The notes under the pieces were generated by a model that saw nothing but the letters and a program-made list of their open reading frames with translations, ran no database searches and was not told the origin of the DNA. Shown one piece after another: positions 1 through 8,832 of a stretch of DNA of 64,000 nucleotides; positions within the stretch are counted from its first letter, which is position 1; every line of letters starts with the position of its first letter. A program made the translations under genes and the position numbers. The DNA lies in contig NZ_JAMBPR010000042.1 in the NCBI RefSeq assembly GCF_024206475.1, forward strand, positions 1 to 64,000, read 5' to 3'. Origin of the DNA: Paraburkholderia sp. CNPSo 3274. GTDB lineage: Bacteria > Pseudomonadota > Gammaproteobacteria > Burkholderiales > Burkholderiaceae.

Positions 1-236
1 CCGAGATTCGGCGGGTTGTGTACACGACCAACGCCATCGAAAGTCTGAACATGCAGCTTCGCAAGATCATCAAGACGCGGGGCCACTTCCCCAATGACGA
101 GGCTGCAATCAAACTACTCTGGCTAGCGCTACGCAACGTGCTGGCCAAGTCGGTACGGGCCACCTTTGACTGGAAATCCGCGATGAACCAGTTTGCCATC
201 CTGTTTGGCGACCGATTCACGACGGCGCGAGGGTAA
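1..236 (+). CDS. IS256 (Mutator)-family transposase, C-terminal part
   Basis: The frame is open from position 3 and reads E-I-R-R-V-V-Y-T-T-N-A-I-E-S-L-N, the well conserved block that follows the last catalytic acidic residue region in IS256-type DDE transposases. It is followed by a helical tail ending FGDRFTTARG. These enzymes cut and join IS ends; a full protein is about 400 residues, so roughly 78 C-terminal residues are visible. The GTG at 18 is not a start codon; the gene begins outside the window. The stop is TAA at 234-236, about 40 bp before the likely IS end, as expected for this family. Confidence 0.9.
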   Translation, partial: EIRRVVYTTNAIESLNMQLRKIIKTRGHFPNDEAAIKLLWLALRNVLAKSVRATFDWKSAMNQFAILFGDRFTTARG

Positions 237-279
237 CGTTCTTTTAAACTGCCTCGCCCACAAAAACGCGGACAGGTTC
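1..279 (+). mobile_element. IS256-family element, 3' end only
   Basis: The left edge of the window cuts an insertion sequence. The transposase 3' end (stop at 234-236) is followed by about 40 bp ending in ACAAAAACGCGGACAGG at 260-276, which resembles the terminal inverted repeat of IS256 elements (these commonly end in a GACAG-type tip). The element end is therefore placed near 279. The other end, and any target duplication, lie outside the window, so whether the element is complete cannot be judged. Confidence 0.6.
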
Positions 280-446
280 AAGAAAGCAGGCAAAGAAAGC
301 CGCTCGAACCGCTAATGCCTGCCACGGTTCACATCTCGCCGTAGATGGTTAATGGCTCCGGAGCGTCTGTCACCACTCGCCGTCAAACGGAGTGACAAGG
401 CGCTCATCCTTCCGGCGGCGCTCCGCGCGCCGAAGGGCACAACGAA

Positions 447-545
447 TGCCGCCACGAAATGCATCTCGGACGTGCCGGGGTTTCCGAAACACACATCCAC
501 ACCGCTTGCGACCAGGGAACGCAACAGACTTTCAGCGCCGTTCAT
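447..545 (-). pseudogene. N-terminal remnant of a thiamine-diphosphate enzyme (acetolactate-synthase-like)
   Basis: Reading on the minus strand from an ATG at 545, the first 33 codons encode MNGAESLLRSL followed by a VDVCFGNPGTSEMHFVAA-type segment. This is the typical start of the acetolactate synthase large-subunit/benzoylformate-decarboxylase group (the GxPG(T/S) turn of the PYR domain). After codon 33 the similarity stops abruptly and the frame runs on as unrelated low-complexity sequence to a stop at 312. A full enzyme is about 520-560 residues, so more than 90% is missing. The remnant lies between the IS256 end and a divergent LysR gene, so it was probably the regulator's target, lost by a deletion linked to the IS. 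The junction is inferred. Confidence 0.75.
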
Positions 546-656
546 TTTGGATCACCTCACTATCGAACCAGTAACCGTCGTTCATCGACGTAGGCACTGA
601 TCCTAACTACTGGGCTTTCATGCAAAATACCGTCTGATCTGAAAATTTGTTACGTC

Positions 657-1637
657 ATGCGCAAGAATCTCGGCTTGCTGCACGCGATGACAGCGTTCGT
701 GCGTGTCGTCGATGCCGGGAGCTTCACCGCGGCGTCCGAGCAAATGGAACTGACGACCGCGCAGGTATCGAGGCTCGTTTCCGAGCTGGAAAATCGTTTG
801 CAAACGAGATTGCTCCAGCGAACCACGCGGCGCATGGCGCTCACGTGCGCGGGTGAGCGCTACGCGAACCAGTGCCGGACGATTCTCGAGCTGGTGACGC
901 AGGCCGAAGGCGAGGTGAGCGGCGCGCGTATCGAGCCAACCGGGCGACTGCGGGTGCTCTGCATGGCGAGCTTCGGCGATCGCTATGTGGTGCCGCTCGT
1001 GACGAAGTATTGCGCGCTGTACCCCGCGGTGACCGTCGAGTACAGCGCTTCGCAGTACGTGCCGAATCTGTTGGCCGAAGGTGTGGACGTGAGCGTGTAT
1101 CTCACGCGCAGCCTGCCGGATTCGAGTCTCGTTGCGCAACGGCTTGGCGAGGTGAACGGTGTGCTCTGCGCGGCGCCCGGTTACCTCAAGCGGCATGGCG
1201 CGCCAAAATCAGTTGGGAATCTCGCGGACCATGCGTGCCTGCGCCTCGTTAATCCGTCGACAACGCCGCATTGGGAGCTGACCGACGGAAAGACCACGCA
1301 TTCGATGCAGCCTGTGGGGCCGCTGATGGGCGATCATCCCGAGGCGGTGAGGCAGGCGGCGTGCAGCGGCCTGGGCATTGCGTTGCTGCCGGGCTTCGCC
1401 GTGGTGGACCGGATACGCAGCGGATAACTCGTGCACGTGCTGCCCCAGTGGCGCGCGCCTGACGTAGGCGTGTATGTGCCGATGCCTTCGAGAAAGTTTC
1501 TCGAAGCGAAGACTCGCGCGTGGGTAGAGCTATTGAAAGTGGAATTGCCGCCTGCGCTCGAACGCGATGCGATTCGAACCGGTGGGGAAGCGGTATCCAA
1601 ACGGCGGCGGTCGCGTGCGGTGACCTCGGCGCGCTGA
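657..1637 (+). pseudogene. LysR-family regulator interrupted by an in-frame stop
   Basis: The N-terminal winged helix-turn-helix (about residues 6-65, with SFTAASEQMELTTAQVSRLV) and most of the substrate-binding domain are intact. The frame stops at TAA 1425-1427 after ...DRIRSG. The same frame then continues without a shift as LVHVLPQWRAPDVGVYVPMP, the usual LysR C-terminal strand and helix, to a stop at 1635-1637. A single G-to-T change turning GAA (Glu) into TAA explains this. The intact protein would be about 326 residues; the truncated one is 256. It is transcribed divergently from the truncated TPP enzyme at 447-545. The truncated form could still bind DNA, but loss of the last effector-domain strand makes function doubtful. 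Confidence 0.85.
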
Positions 1638-1754
1638 GTCAGTCGAAGCTCGGGCACGCCAGGATCGGTTGTTGCTGCATGCTCTTTGTTACGGTCGCCA
1701 CGGAGGCGAGCGTCGCTAACCCGTTAGCCGCTGGAGCAACCGCGCACGAGCCGC

Positions 1755-2144
1755 CTAGCGCCCCATGCGCCGGTCGTAGCTGCTCACGACCCGGTGAATC
1801 AGCGTGGGATCGCGCGCGTCGGCGGTATCGAACTTCACGACTACGCTGCCGTCGGATTGCTGCTGCACGTTCGCCGTCATGGTGCCGCCATCTAGCGTCC
1901 CCGCAATCGTGCCTGTGCCGGGGTCCTGCACGGTGATGGCGAGTCCCTCGTCACGCATGGCGCCCGCTGCGGCGGCGAATGACCGGTCGTAGCTGGCGGG
2001 CGTCATGACCACAGTGCCGGCGGGCACCGCATAGTAGGGACATCCCGCCAGTGGCAGCAGGCAGGCACAAACGCCTGCGAGCACGAGACGCCTCGTTGCG
2101 GAACCTGCCGTTGTGCGCAATTGCCGCTCAGTTCGTAGACTCAT
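1755..2144 (-). CDS. Small lipoprotein of unknown function
   Basis: A 129-residue protein with a charged N-terminus, a hydrophobic stretch and a lipobox LPLAGC (Cys about residue 35), so it is a predicted type II signal peptide substrate anchored in the envelope. The mature part holds a YYAVPAG segment and a beta-rich region with MTANVQQQSDGSVVVKFDT. I recognise no functional family. It is the first gene of a run of minus-strand envelope genes but has its own gap of 36 bp to the outer-membrane protein at 2181. The alanine-rich SFAAAAGAMRDEGLAITVQD segment resembles short DUF-type lipoproteins of Burkholderia. Function is unassigned. Confidence 0.75.
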   Translation of the reverse strand: MSLRTERQLRTTAGSATRRLVLAGVCACLLPLAGCPYYAVPAGTVVMTPASYDRSFAAAAGAMRDEGLAITVQDPGTGTIAGTLDGGTMTANVQQQSDGSVVVKFDTADARDPTLIHRVVSSYDRRMGR

Positions 2145-2180
2145 CGCTATTCTCCTGACGCGTATCCATCGTTCGACATC

Positions 2181-3176
2181 CTAAAAGCTGACCGCCAGGC
2201 CAAACGACACACCGCGCACGTTGTGGCCAAAAACATAGCGCACCATTGCCCGCGTACGGGTAATGATGACGGGATACGCGCTGCTGTCGAGTTCCAGACC
2301 CACGCCCAGCGATGTGAGTTCATTGAAGCCGAGCACCCCGGCGCTGTCGCCAAAGTAATGCGAGTAGGCGAACTCCAGCACGTAGCGCACCGGTTTGTCC
2401 AGCGCGTGCCAGCCCGTTGGTGCGCGCCAGCGCGTCCAGAGGCTCACTTGCTGCGCCATGGCAGAACCTTGAACGGCTTCCGAACTGCCGCCGAAACTGC
2501 GCAGGTAGATATCGGTCGCGCGCAATTCCGCATCGATTTCGTAGTTTTCGCGGTAGTGCTCATAGTCGAGCATGAGCGAACCGCCATAGCCATACGCGTC
2601 CAGATAGCCGTTATTGAGGAACTGGAGATTGCTGTCCGTGACATGGTTGAACAACGTTTGTCCGACTCGCAGATCGCTGGAAACACGTCCAATCGTGCCG
2701 TTGATTATCGGGCGAAACACCAGTTCGTTGGTGATGCGGAAGTCCCAGCCAAGCCCCACCGTACCGCTGAAGGTATTCCACCTCGTGGGCAGCGCCCGCT
2801 GCTGGGCGCCGTCGGTCGCGATGAACGTCGGGTCGTAGCGGCTATAAGCGAGCGTACCTTCCATGTAGAGAGGGAACGTCCGGCTCAGCGTGAAGCCGCC
2901 GCCTAGCTGTGTTTGCCCAAAGCCTGGGTTGCCGGTGGCGCCGTTGTTGATCGAAAGCGAACTGGTGGTAACGTCCGGAACCGTGGTGTAGGTCATGATG
3001 GACAGCACGGCGTCCGCATGCTGCTTGACGTTGCCGCCTATCACTGTTTGATTCGTCAGTTGGCCCGGCGTGCTCTGCGCGTGCGCTTGCCAGGGCAGCA
3101 CCGCCGCGAGCATCGCCACGCCAGTCTTTACCAGCGCGATGCGCAGTCGCAGCCAACAGACGGTGGTGTTCGTCAT
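2181..3176 (-). CDS. Outer-membrane beta-barrel protein (solitary autotransporter-barrel type)
   Basis: A 331-residue protein with a Sec signal peptide (cleavage probably after QAHA, near residue 34). Many alternating amphipathic strands follow and the protein ends in ...GVSFGLAVSF, with the C-terminal Phe typical of Bam-assembled barrels. No passenger domain is present, so it is compatible with the solitary outer-membrane autotransporter barrel group; this family match is from memory and uncertain. It sits upstream in transcription of nothing obvious: the next gene (3246-3626, same strand) ends 69 bp before its start. Role could be a structural or small-solute barrel. Confidence is high for outer-membrane location and low for function. 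Confidence 0.7.
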   Translation of the reverse strand: MTNTTVCWLRLRIALVKTGVAMLAAVLPWQAHAQSTPGQLTNQTVIGGNVKQHADAVLSIMTYTTVPDVTTSSLSINNGATGNPGFGQTQLGGGFTLSRTFPLYMEGTLAYSRYDPTFIATDGAQQRALPTRWNTFSGTVGLGWDFRITNELVFRPIINGTIGRVSSDLRVGQTLFNHVTDSNLQFLNNGYLDAYGYGGSLMLDYEHYRENYEIDAELRATDIYLRSFGGSSEAVQGSAMAQQVSLWTRWRAPTGWHALDKPVRYVLEFAYSHYFGDSAGVLGFNELTSLGVGLELDSSAYPVIITRTRAMVRYVFGHNVRGVSFGLAVSF

Positions 3177-3245
3177 GTTCGATCCTGCCGGGTCCCGATG
3201 CCCGATTGGGTCTGATTACACCTGCTCGAGTTTGCTTAATCTGGC

Positions 3246-3626
3246 TCACGCCCGACTGCGCGCATGGCGTGAGGCCTCCTGCACGCCGCGCACGGCGGCG
3301 GCGACGATCAATCCGGTAAACAGGAGGCCGATCAGTCCGAGCAGCACCGCGTCGACACGGCCGAACGCGGTGGTCGGCACCACATCGCCGTATCCGATGG
3401 TCAGCGCCGTGATCGCGCAGAAGTACACGGTCTCGCCCATCGGCGATGGGGTGCGGTTCAGCGTCTCCACGGCACCGCCGAAATAGAACATGCCAATCGT
3501 CAGGATGACGAATATCAGCAACAGACCGCCTAGAAGCAGACGCATATACCAGATGGTCCGGCCCGATTCCAGCAGGATTTCGCGTGCTTTCGGGGCATGG
3601 TCCGCGCTTTCTGGCGCATTGTTCAT
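3246..3626 (-). CDS. Two-helix potassium channel (Ion_trans_2 type)
   Basis: A 126-residue protein starting at the ATG at 3624-3626. It has a first membrane helix (about residues 29-50), a pore loop with the potassium selectivity filter TIGYGD (residues 76-81), and a second helix (about 92-112). There is no cytoplasmic RCK or cyclic-nucleotide domain, so this is a minimal pore that would work as a tetramer in the inner membrane. The start codon overlaps the stop of the DUF2955 gene (ATGA at 3623-3626), which indicates translational coupling and places the channel as the last gene of the efflux operon. Why a K+ channel travels with an efflux system is not evident; it may balance charge or protect against envelope stress. 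Confidence 0.88.
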   Translation of the reverse strand: MNNAPESADHAPKAREILLESGRTIWYMRLLLGGLLLIFVILTIGMFYFGGAVETLNRTPSPMGETVYFCAITALTIGYGDVVPTTAFGRVDAVLLGLIGLLFTGLIVAAAVRGVQEASRHARSRA

Positions 3627-4669
3627 GGCGTATTCCTTTTGAGCGTCGCTGCGCCACGCTGTGCGAAACGCTCGACTATCTGCAGCATCAGGCACGCGTA
3701 AGCGGTGACGGCGAGAAAGAGCATCATGCGCACGGCGAATGCGCGGAAAACGTCCTTGCCAGCCACGCTGTCCTGTACCGACTGACCCAGCAGAATGATC
3801 ATGGTGACAAGACTGTTCAGCCAGAAGCCGGGTGAGTAGCGCGTGGGGCGGATGCGATAGAGCTTGCGCGCCACGAGCAAGCCGAACAGCAGCATCCAGA
3901 GATAGAACATCCAGATATTTACAAAGAGTCTGAGCGCAAACCAGCACGCGACGGCGAGCAGCCCGCCGAGCGCCGTGGCGCCGAGCAGTTCACGCGCCGC
4001 GTCGCGTGCCGACGTGGTGCAGCTTTGCCTGCCGAGGCTCACGGACTTCATGATGATGGGCATGTAGTTCGCGGGGTCGTTCATCGCCAGCAGCCAGGCG
4101 GGCATAACCACGAGCGCGGCCTGCAAGGCGATGCGCGACGCCGTTTCCTGCGGCATGACGCGCGCAGCGGGTTTGGCGCCGGCAACCGCGGCGCCGGGCT
4201 CGGGAAACAGCGCGTGACTCACGGTCGAGACGAGCACGGCGAGCAGCAATCCTTTTACAAGCGCACCGACCACCGTGGCGGCGAGTTGCTGGTCGGCCAC
4301 GCCTGCCGCGGTAATCATCGTGAGGCCCGCCGCGAGGAACGTCGCCACGAGATTGTTGCCGCCGCGCAGGCCGGCGCGAAACGCAAGGAAGAGACAAAGG
4401 CCGACGAGCAGCACGCCCGCGAACGCGTAATAGCGCAGCACGGGGACGAGCAACAGGCCGCTGCCCGTTGTGAGCGCAACGACCAGTGCGAGCCCGAGTG
4501 CCGCCTTGAGCGAAAGCGGCTGGTTCTGCGTCGCCAGCAGAAAGACGGCGAGCACCGGCGCGATCACGGGAATTGGAAAATCGAGTGCGAAGCTGACGGC
4601 AAGCGTGAGCGCCGTGCCAGTGGCCACGCGTAGCGCGCGGCGGCCGGGAAGCGATGGGCTCGTTTGCAT
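3623..4669 (-). CDS. DUF2955 (FUSC-like) inner-membrane efflux protein
   Basis: A 348-residue protein with two blocks of several membrane helices (about residues 10-155 and 180-335) separated by a short hydrophilic stretch. This is the organisation of DUF2955 proteins, which resemble half of the aromatic-acid exporter (AaeB/FUSC) fold. The block NDPANYMPIIMKSVSLGRQS is characteristic. In this family the gene is usually paired with a HlyD-type adaptor, as here (4678-5796, 8 bp upstream). It overlaps the downstream channel gene by 4 bp. The likely role is the inner-membrane pump of a tripartite exporter; the substrate is unknown, possibly aromatic acids or hydrophobic toxicants. Confidence 0.82.
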   Translation of the reverse strand: MQTSPSLPGRRALRVATGTALTLAVSFALDFPIPVIAPVLAVFLLATQNQPLSLKAALGLALVVALTTGSGLLLVPVLRYYAFAGVLLVGLCLFLAFRAGLRGGNNLVATFLAAGLTMITAAGVADQQLAATVVGALVKGLLLAVLVSTVSHALFPEPGAAVAGAKPAARVMPQETASRIALQAALVVMPAWLLAMNDPANYMPIIMKSVSLGRQSCTTSARDAARELLGATALGGLLAVACWFALRLFVNIWMFYLWMLLFGLLVARKLYRIRPTRYSPGFWLNSLVTMIILLGQSVQDSVAGKDVFRAFAVRMMLFLAVTAYACLMLQIVERFAQRGAATLKRNTP

Positions 4670-4677
4670 AGGCGCGC

Positions 4678-5796
4678 TCAGTAGAGGTAGGAGAGCCAGC
4701 TCATCACGCGCAGGAATACGCGGCCGAGCGGATTGAGCGGGTTGCCTGCGCTCGGAAACGCCATTACTTCGGCTTGCCCGCCCACGCGAACGTTGCGCAG
4801 TCGTGCGCGCTCGTCGCTGTCGAACTCGACGATCACGGGAAAGCGTTGCGCGGGCCGCAGCCAGTCGCGGCTATTCTGTACGGTGGGCAGGGTGCCAGGC
4901 GGCGTGCTCTGTCCAACGCTCACGCCATAGCCGATGCTGCGGATGCGTCCGGCGAACACTTCGCCCGGCAGCGCGTCCAGCGCGATGGCGACCGGCGTGC
5001 CCGCATGGAGGCGGCCCAGATTGTTCTCGGTCATGTCCGCGCTGACCCAGACATCGTGAATGGCGATGAGTGTCATGACCGGATTGCCCGCCGCCGCGAA
5101 CTGGCCGACTTCGGTGCGCAGGTCCGTGATGACGCCGGCCGAACGCGCGCGAATGCGCGCATTGGCGAGATCGAGTTCGGCCTTTTCGAGTGCGCCCGCC
5201 GCGCTGCGCAACTGCGCGTTCTCCGCTTCGTTGCCGCCTTGCTGTTCGCGCGCGCGTTCGACTTCGGCCCGGGCGGCTTCGACCTGGCTTTGCGCCTGCT
5301 CGTGCGTGGCGCGCGCCACTTCGAGCCGCCGCAGCGACACCGTGCCCTCGTCTTCGCGGTACAGCCGTTCCAGCCGGTCGCTATCCTGGCGCGCCTTGAC
5401 CTCGTTGGCGAGCGCCGCGCGCAATGAGGCCTGCGCCGAATCGATACCGGCGGTGCTCGCGCCGATTTGCCGGCGCGTGGATTCGAGGTCGGCGCGCGCG
5501 CGGTCGGCGGCAATGCGGTATTGCTCGTTGTCGATTTCGAACAGCACGTCGCCCGCGTTGACCTCCTGGTTGTTGTGCACCAGCACGCGCGTCACGCGTC
5601 CCGACACTTCCGCCGCAACGGGCACGACGTAGGCCGCTATGCGCGCCTGCTGCGTATAAGGCGTGAAGCGATCGGCAAGCAGGTACCAGAGCAGGCTTAT
5701 GACGATCAGGATGACGATCCACTTGAGTGCCTTGCCGGAGGAGTCGGAAGCCGGTGGCGTCTGGGGCGGCTTCGAAGGTTCGGAGGCGCCGCTCAT
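4678..5796 (-). CDS. HlyD/EmrA-family periplasmic adaptor protein
   Basis: A 372-residue membrane-fusion protein. It has an N-terminal proline-rich segment, one membrane anchor (about residues 24-45, KWIVILIVISLLWYLLADRF), and the biotinyl-lipoyl half motif VAAEVSGRVTRVLVHNNQEVNAGDVLFEID. A long coiled-coil hairpin rich in Glu, Arg and Ala follows (about 95-215), then the second lipoyl half and a beta-barrel domain. The start is the ATG at 5794-5796, overlapping the nodT-like stop (5793-5795) by ATGA. It bridges the DUF2955 pump and the NodT-type outer-membrane channel encoded on either side, so the three genes make up a complete tripartite efflux system. Confidence 0.92.
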   Translation of the reverse strand: MSGASEPSKPPQTPPASDSSGKALKWIVILIVISLLWYLLADRFTPYTQQARIAAYVVPVAAEVSGRVTRVLVHNNQEVNAGDVLFEIDNEQYRIAADRARADLESTRRQIGASTAGIDSAQASLRAALANEVKARQDSDRLERLYREDEGTVSLRRLEVARATHEQAQSQVEAARAEVERAREQQGGNEAENAQLRSAAGALEKAELDLANARIRARSAGVITDLRTEVGQFAAAGNPVMTLIAIHDVWVSADMTENNLGRLHAGTPVAIALDALPGEVFAGRIRSIGYGVSVGQSTPPGTLPTVQNSRDWLRPAQRFPVIVEFDSDERARLRNVRVGGQAEVMAFPSAGNPLNPLGRVFLRVMSWLSYLY

Positions 5797-7373
5797 CGTG
5801 TCGGCCCATCCGGTTGATTGCCGGGACTCTGCGCGGCGGAGGGCGATGGCGGTTCGTCGAGCAGGTCGCCCCAGTCCGTGCGTCGCTGCATTTGGGCGCG
5901 GGTAGCGGGATCGATGAGCGGCTGCTGCTCCAGATCCCAGCCTCCGTCCACGGCCTTGTACAGCGCAATCAGGCTGCTCACGGCGTTGCCGCGATTGACG
6001 ACGAACGCGTCCTGCTGCGCGGAGAGTGCACGCTGCGCGTCGAGCACGCGCTGGAAGTCCGAGTACCCTTCGCGGTAGATCGTATTGGCGAGCGTGAGCG
6101 AGCGCTGCGCCGCGCCCTGCGCGTCGTGCAGGATCGTGTCGCGCTGCAGTGCCGCGTTCAGTGCCGTTGCGGCGTCGTCGGCCTCGCGCGCCGCGTCGCG
6201 CACGGTCTCCTGGTAAGCGACGATCAATTGCTGCAGGCGGGCATCCTGCACGCGCACGTTGTTCGTGATGCGGCCGTGATCGAACAGGTTCCATGTGATG
6301 CTCGGGCCGCCCACCACGGCGAGCGTGCTCGGCGCGCCTGCGAGCGAACTGGCGCTCCACACGAGCGAGCCGACCAGCGAAACGGAGGGATACAGATCGG
6401 CCTTGGCGACGCCGATCAGCGCCGACTGCGCGGCCATCTGCTGCTCCGCCGCGCGCACGTCCGGCCGGCGCAGCAAAAGCCTCGCGGGCACATCCTGAAG
6501 CACGGCGTGGTCGATGAGCGGGACGAAGCCAGCCTTGGCCGGCTGTACATCGAGTTCCGGCAGCGGGCCGGGCGGCCGCCCAAGCAGCCCGCACAGTGCG
6601 TGGCGCGCTACGGCGATCTGGCTCTCGAACACGGGAATGCTGCTCAGCGTGCCGAGATACTGTGTTTTCGCTTGCTGGAGATCGAGCTCGTCGGTTTCGC
6701 CGCTCTTGAAGAGCTTTTGCGTGATGTCGTAACTGCGCTTTTGCAACTGCGCGTTTTCGCGCGCAATCCGCAGACGCGCTTCGGTCGTGCGCAGCGTGAA
6801 ATAGGTGTCCGCGACCTGCGCGTGAACCAGGACGAGCGCGTCCTCGCGGTTGTCCTGGGCGGCGAAGAACGAGGCGTCGGCCGATTCGATCGCGCGGCTA
6901 AAGCGTCCCCAGAAGTCCAGTTCCCAGCCGATGCTGAAGCCAAGACCGTATTGAAAGTACGCGCCCGAACGCGGGTCGAAACCGTCGTGGCGCTTGCGCG
7001 CCGAGGCCAGCACGTCGGCGTTGGCTTGTTGCACCTGCGGGTAACGCCCCGCGAGCGCGATGCCGAGCTGGGCGCGTGCCTCGATCACGCGCAATGCGGC
7101 GATCTTCAGGTCGCCGTTGTTCGCATCGGCCGCGGCAATCAGCTGTTCGAGATTTTCGTCTCCAAATACGCGCCACCATTGTCGCGCGTCGGGTTGCGCG
7201 TTGGGTTGTGTCGCGACCGACGTGACCTGCTCGATCGACGCGCTGCTCCAATGTTCGCTCCAGCTTTCGTGTTGCGGCTGAAAGTCGGGTCCCACGCGCA
7301 TGCATGCGCCCAGTAGCGTGCCTAGGCAGCACGCGCCGAGCGGGAGCCAGTAAGGGCGCTCGCAGAGGATCAC
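5793..7373 (-). CDS. NodT-family outer-membrane efflux lipoprotein
   Basis: A 526-residue TolC-like outer-membrane factor. The N-terminus has a lipobox LLGAC (Cys near residue 24), so the protein is lipid-anchored. Two repeats of the long alpha-helical OEP domain follow, each with the usual A-x-Y-P patterns (GIALAGRYPQVQQANAD and GVAKADLYPSVSLVGSL). The proline-rich C-terminal tail is dispensable-looking. It forms the exit duct for the DUF2955/HlyD pair downstream. The gene lies 16 bp after the stop of the AI-2E-type permease gene (7390-8496), so it is probably transcribed with it. Confidence 0.92.
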   Translation of the reverse strand: MILCERPYWLPLGACCLGTLLGACMRVGPDFQPQHESWSEHWSSASIEQVTSVATQPNAQPDARQWWRVFGDENLEQLIAAADANNGDLKIAALRVIEARAQLGIALAGRYPQVQQANADVLASARKRHDGFDPRSGAYFQYGLGFSIGWELDFWGRFSRAIESADASFFAAQDNREDALVLVHAQVADTYFTLRTTEARLRIARENAQLQKRSYDITQKLFKSGETDELDLQQAKTQYLGTLSSIPVFESQIAVARHALCGLLGRPPGPLPELDVQPAKAGFVPLIDHAVLQDVPARLLLRRPDVRAAEQQMAAQSALIGVAKADLYPSVSLVGSLVWSASSLAGAPSTLAVVGGPSITWNLFDHGRITNNVRVQDARLQQLIVAYQETVRDAAREADDAATALNAALQRDTILHDAQGAAQRSLTLANTIYREGYSDFQRVLDAQRALSAQQDAFVVNRGNAVSSLIALYKAVDGGWDLEQQPLIDPATRAQMQRRTDWGDLLDEPPSPSAAQSPGNQPDGPTR

Positions 7374-7389
7374 AGGGCGGCCTCGCGAC

Positions 7390-8496
7390 TCAAGCCTGCT
7401 GTTCTTCTCGTGCGCGTTCGGGTTGAGGCTGGTCTTTCACCCAGCGCCAAAACAGTTGATAGCCAACGGCGAGCATCACCGGACCAATGAAAAGGCCGAT
7501 CACGCCGCCCGTGACCATACCGCCAATCGCGCCGATCAGCACCACGGGCATCGGCACCGCCACGCCGCGGCCAAGCAGCAGCGGCTTGAGCACGTTGTCG
7601 GCGAGACCCGCAACGAACTCGTAGACGGAGAAGACGATGGTCGCCGTGCTGACGCCCTGCGTCATAATCACGAAGATAATGACGGGCACGGTGATGAGCG
7701 TGGCCGGCAACTGCATGATGCCGATCAGCAGCACGGCCAGCGCCAGCAGGCCTGCGCCGGGAATGCCCATCACGATGAAGCCGATGCCGATCAACACCAT
7801 CTGGATGAACGCGATGCCCACCACGCCCTGGGCGACCGCGCGAATCGTGGCGGTGCAAAGCTCGGCGATTTGCAGGCCGTTTTCCGGGCCGGAAACGCGC
7901 GAAGCGATCAGCACCGTGCTGCGATGGCCCTTGTCGCCGTGCGCCATGAGAATGCCCGCAACGATCAGGGCTACGAAGAAAACCAGCAGTGCGGCGCCAA
8001 GACCGGTGACCGTGCCGAGCAGCGCGAGGCCGGCCGCCTTCAGTTGCGGCGCGAACCGCTGCACGACACCGGTGATGTCGGTCGACGCCTGCATCCAGAA
8101 GTCGTACACGCGCTGACCAACGAGTGGCCAGTGAGCGATCGAGTCCGCGGGAGGCGGTATATGAAACGTGCCGCTCTTCGCGACACTCATGACATGGTCG
8201 ATCGAATCGGCCACGGCTACACCAAGCAGCCAGGTCGGCGCGAGGATCACGCCGAATGCCACGAGAATGATCAGCGTGGCAATGAGTCCATCCTTGTGAG
8301 GGAAGCTGCGCTGCAGTTTCATTTGCAGCGGATAAAGGGTGACCGCGAGAATCACGGACCAGACCATGAGGTCGAGGAACGGGGCGAAGATGCGAAAGCA
8401 AAACATCGCCAGGACGGCAATGAGCGCGGCGCGGATCAGGACATCGAGCAAATCCCGGGACTGCGCCTTTGGCGTTGATGTAGTGGGCAGCAGCAT
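7390..8496 (-). CDS. AI-2E (PerM/UPF0118)-family membrane permease
   Basis: A 368-residue integral membrane protein with seven or eight helices and the conserved C-terminal PxxxxGxxxxG-rich block (IGIMQLPATL, then a GxVxG-rich helix pair). It belongs to the AI-2E transporter/PerM family, whose members export autoinducer-2 or act as Na+/H+ antiporters. The start at 8494-8496 is chosen because a GAGGAG-like Shine-Dalgarno lies about 9 nt upstream; the frame is open further but without a good ribosome site. It is the first gene of the five-gene minus-strand efflux unit (permease, NodT, HlyD, DUF2955, K+ channel). Its substrate cannot be told from sequence. Confidence 0.85.
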   Translation of the reverse strand: MLLPTTSTPKAQSRDLLDVLIRAALIAVLAMFCFRIFAPFLDLMVWSVILAVTLYPLQMKLQRSFPHKDGLIATLIILVAFGVILAPTWLLGVAVADSIDHVMSVAKSGTFHIPPPADSIAHWPLVGQRVYDFWMQASTDITGVVQRFAPQLKAAGLALLGTVTGLGAALLVFFVALIVAGILMAHGDKGHRSTVLIASRVSGPENGLQIAELCTATIRAVAQGVVGIAFIQMVLIGIGFIVMGIPGAGLLALAVLLIGIMQLPATLITVPVIIFVIMTQGVSTATIVFSVYEFVAGLADNVLKPLLLGRGVAVPMPVVLIGAIGGMVTGGVIGLFIGPVMLAVGYQLFWRWVKDQPQPERAREEQQA

Positions 8497-8644
8497 CGTC
8501 TGTCTCTCCTCGCTGGCCAGGGCGCGCAATTCAGACGCGCCCTGGCTCCTATCGCGTCCTGGCGAGGGCCGCCAGAACTTCAGGTGGTACGAGAAACTGT
8601 CCGCGGACGTTGCGCTCCTTTCCAGCATGACCCCGTGACCGGGA

Positions 8645-8684
8645 GCACAACTCTACGATGTTTGCAGTCGCCTAAGAGTTGTGC
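8645..8684. repeat. Inverted repeat in the 8.50-8.83 kb gap
   Basis: Two perfect 10-bp arms, GCACAACTCT (8645-8654) and AGAGTTGTGC (8675-8684), flank a 20-nt loop. The repeat lies in the 336-bp interval between the permease start (8496) and the end of the small secreted protein gene (8833), which holds no convincing gene. There is no T-tract on either side, so it could be a factor-assisted terminator of the 8833-9201 gene or an operator for the permease operon. Confidence 0.4.
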
Positions 8685-8832
8685 GGAGCGTGCCGTCGAA
8701 TTGAGTCTATTACACGCTGTGAAAAGGGACAACGAACGTCCGGCCCGCTTTGGGCCAGCGAGGAATGTGGTTAGCAGTGCGCTGAAAATCGCGTCGTATG
8801 CGGACTGCGATTCTGATTCTTGTTCGCAGACC

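Noticed and set aside
3627..3947. Longer start for the K+ channel (233 residues)
   Set aside because: The extension overlaps the DUF2955 gene in another frame and has no membrane or channel features.
5797..6594. Upstream extension of the HlyD-type frame to 638 residues
   Set aside because: The extra part reads antisense-phase over the nodT-like gene and is arginine-rich. The ATG at 5796 gives a normal membrane anchor and an ATGA overlap.
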